A DNA stretch of 46,919 nucleotides from Streptococcus oralis (GTDB lineage Bacteria > Bacillota > Bacilli > Lactobacillales > Streptococcaceae), in the NCBI RefSeq assembly GCF_001578945.1, contig NZ_KQ969550.1:527952-574870 (forward strand), written 5' to 3'. The notes under the pieces are model-generated. The model was given only the letters and a program-made list of their open reading frames with translations, was not told where the DNA came from and searched no databases. Shown one piece after another: positions 44,865 to 46,919 of this stretch. The first letter of the stretch is position 1. The number at the start of each line of letters is the position of its first letter. The position numbers and the translations under genes were made by a program.

Positions 44865-46820
44865 ATGAAAAAACAAAATAATGGTTTAGTTAGAAATCCA
44901 TTTCTATATTTGTTAATTATCTTCTTCCTTGTGACAGGGTTTCAGTATTTTTACTCTGGAAATGCTACTGGGAAAAGTGAAAAAATTAACTATACAGAAT
45001 TGGTAAAAGAAATTACAGCAGACAATGTAAAAGAATTAACCTATCAGCCAAATGGTAGCATCATTGAAGTATCTGGTGTTTATAAAAATCCTAAGACTAG
45101 TAAGGAAGAAACAGGGATTCAATTTTTCACTCCTACTGCTACAAAAGTAGAAAGATTCTCAAGTACTATTCTTCCAGCAGATTCAACAGTTTCAGAATTA
45201 CAAAAACTTGCCTCTGAACATCAGGCTGAGGTAACGGTTAAACATGAGAGCTCAAGTGGCATGTGGATCAATATCCTTGTCTCTGTTGTACCATTTGCTA
45301 TTCTCTTCTTTTTCCTATTCTCTATGATGGGAAATATGGGAGGAAATAATAGTAGAAATCCAATGAGTTTTGGACGTAGCAAGGCCAAAGCTGCTAATAA
45401 AGAAGATATCAAGGTACGATTCTCAGATGTTGCAGGTGCCGAGGAAGAAAAACAAGAACTAGTAGAAGTTGTTGAATTCCTAAAAGATCCAAAAAGATTT
45501 ACAAAACTTGGTGCGCGTATTCCTGCAGGTGTTCTTTTGGAGGGGCCTCCAGGGACAGGTAAAACCCTTCTTGCTAAGGCAGTTGCTGGAGAAGCAGGAG
45601 TTCCATTCTTTAGCATCTCAGGTTCTGACTTTGTAGAAATGTTTGTCGGAGTTGGTGCAAGCCGTGTTCGTTCTCTTTTTGAGGATGCAAAAAAAGCAGC
45701 ACCAGCCATTATTTTTATCGATGAAATTGATGCCGTTGGTCGCCAACGTGGTGTAGGCCTCGGTGGAGGAAATGATGAACGTGAACAAACCTTAAACCAA
45801 CTTTTAATTGAAATGGATGGTTTTGAGGGAAATGAAGGGATCATCGTCATCGCTGCGACAAACCGTTCAGACGTTCTCGATCCTGCTCTTCTACGTCCAG
45901 GACGTTTTGATAGAAAAGTATTGGTTGGTCGTCCTGATGTTAAAGGTCGTGAAGCAATTTTGAAAGTTCACGCTAAAAACAAACCTCTAGCAGAAGATGT
46001 TGATTTGAAATTAGTGGCCCAACAAACTCCAGGTTTTGTAGGTGCTGATTTGGAAAATGTTTTGAATGAAGCTGCTCTAGTTGCTGCTCGACGCAATAAA
46101 AAAGTCATTGATGCATCGGATATTGATGAAGCAGAAGATCGTGTCATTGCGGGTCCTTCTAAGAAAGATAAGAATGTTTCACAAAAGGAAAGAGAATTGG
46201 TTGCTTATCACGAGGCTGGACATACGATTGTTGGTTTAGTCTTGTCAAATGCTCGCGTGGTTCATAAGGTGACTATTGTACCACGTGGCCGTGCAGGTGG
46301 TTACATGATTGCTCTACCAAAAGAGGATCAAATGTTGCTTTCAAAAGAAGATATGAAAGAACAATTGGCAGGACTTATGGGTGGTCGTGTGGCTGAAGAG
46401 ATTATCTTCAATGTTCAAACAACAGGAGCTTCTAACGATTTTGAACAAGCTACGCAGATGGCGCGTGCTATGGTAACGGAATATGGCATGAGCGACAAAC
46501 TTGGACCAGTCCAATATGAAGGTAACCATGCTATGTTTGGTGCTCCAACCCCTCAAAAGTCTATGTCAGAACAGACATCCTATGAGATTGATGAGGAAGT
46601 ACGTTCATTATTAAATGAAGCACGAAATAAGGCAGCTGAGATTATTCAATCAAACCGTGAAACTCACAAACTGATTGCAGAAGCATTGTTGAAATACGAA
46701 ACATTGGATAGCACACAAATCAAATCTCTCTACGAAACAGGAAAAATGCCTGAGACTGTAGAAGAGGAATCCCATGCCCTATCTTATGATGAAGTAAAAT
46801 CAAAAATGGGTGAAAAATAA
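44865..46820 (+). CDS. ftsH: ATP-dependent zinc metalloprotease FtsH
   Basis: Membrane-bound AAA+ protease that degrades misassembled membrane proteins and some regulators. The 651-residue protein has two membrane helices (about 12-30 and 133-155) flanking an extracytoplasmic domain, and the AAA module with Walker A GPPGTGKT (227-234), DEID (286-289) and an SRH with [18 protein letters not shown]. The zinc protease active site is HEAGH (449-453), with a third ligand Asp in a downstream helix. It lies 15 nt after hpt. A terminator at 46866-46893 closes the run of plus-strand genes. Confidence 0.98.
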   Translation: MKKQNNGLVRNPFLYLLIIFFLVTGFQYFYSGNATGKSEKINYTELVKEITADNVKELTYQPNGSIIEVSGVYKNPKTSKEETGIQFFTPTATKVERFSSTILPADSTVSELQKLASEHQAEVTVKHESSSGMWINILVSVVPFAILFFFLFSMMGNMGGNNSRNPMSFGRSKAKAANKEDIKVRFSDVAGAEEEKQELVEVVEFLKDPKRFTKLGARIPAGVLLEGPPGTGKTLLAKAVAGEAGVPFFSISGSDFVEMFVGVGASRVRSLFEDAKKAAPAIIFIDEIDAVGRQRGVGLGGGNDEREQTLNQLLIEMDGFEGNEGIIVIAATNRSDVLDPALLRPGRFDRKVLVGRPDVKGREAILKVHAKNKPLAEDVDLKLVAQQTPGFVGADLENVLNEAALVAARRNKKVIDASDIDEAEDRVIAGPSKKDKNVSQKERELVAYHEAGHTIVGLVLSNARVVHKVTIVPRGRAGGYMIALPKEDQMLLSKEDMKEQLAGLMGGRVAEEIIFNVQTTGASNDFEQATQMARAMVTEYGMSDKLGPVQYEGNHAMFGAPTPQKSMSEQTSYEIDEEVRSLLNEARNKAAEIIQSNRETHKLIAEALLKYETLDSTQIKSLYETGKMPETVEEESHALSYDEVKSKMGEK

Positions 46821-46865
46821 CGATTCTTTGTCAACTGTAGCGGGGGTGGCTTATGGCTAACATCT

Positions 46866-46893
46866 AGAGAGGACCAGATTGGTTCTCTCTTTT
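46866..46893 (+). terminator. Terminator after ftsH
   Basis: AGAGAGGACCA/TGGTTCTCTCT stem (one G-U pair), 3-nt loop, followed by TTTTATG. No gene is visible in the last 99 bases of the window. Confidence 0.85.
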
Positions 46894-46919
46894 ATGATGT
46901 TCAAAGTGACCAAAATTTT

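Noticed and set aside
45221-45850. 209-codon frame antisense to ftsH
   Set aside because: Composition (Ser/Pro-rich) is what the complement of the AAA module gives; no promoter or RBS.

Overview
The window is an origin-proximal core chromosome segment of a Streptococcus of the mitis group (mitis/oralis/infantis/pneumoniae cluster). Signs are the low G+C content, the gene order (comCDE, tRNA-Arg, rlmH, htrA, parB, dnaA, dnaN, ychF, pth, mfd, divIC, tilS, hpt, ftsH), a CiaR box before htrA, a WalR box before pcsB, a ComE box before comC and a ComX cin-box before comFA. The predicted competence peptide differs from the two common pneumococcal pherotypes, so a mitis/oralis-type relative is more likely than a typical S. 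pneumoniae. I see no phage, insertion sequence, CRISPR array or foreign island. Apart from one MITE-like repeat, everything looks like vertically inherited core genome.

Left arm (1-27 kb): late competence genes comFC (cut by the window edge) and comFA, divergent from yigZ; cysK; a 167-bp nested inverted repeat; rpsB-tsf; then a long minus-strand envelope cluster transcribed as M16 peptidase pair, rodZ, pgsA, ecfA1, ecfA2, ecfT, mreC, mreD and, from its own WalR-type promoter, pcsB. On the plus strand follow an S4-domain protein and recF, then guaB and trpS (minus), an ABC-F ATPase and a YfhO-family membrane protein (plus), and a YhgE/Pip membrane protein divergent from a TetR regulator with two matching operators between them.

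Origin region (27-35 kb): tRNA-Asn and tRNA-Glu, comE-comD-comC (quorum sensing for natural competence), tRNA-Arg, rlmH, htrA-parB, dnaA, dnaN. DnaA boxes cluster on both sides of dnaA, with a further group between rlmH and htrA. Three parS-like palindromes (in ecfA1, yfhO and tilS) flank the origin and match the ParB encoded here.

Right arm (35-46.9 kb), all plus strand: a DUF951 protein, ychF, pth, mfd, an RqcP-like S4 protein, divIC, a 40-residue unknown protein, a penicillin-recognising serine hydrolase, tilS, hpt and ftsH, closed by a terminator at the window end. Most right-arm genes and many left-arm genes are transcribed away from oriC. No gene-free stretch exceeds 300 bases. I found no convincing undescribed multi-gene system. 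The points most worth a second look are the CSP pherotype, the parS/DnaA-box layout, the paired TetR operators at pip, the apparently leaderless comFA/yigZ pair and the nested inverted repeat.
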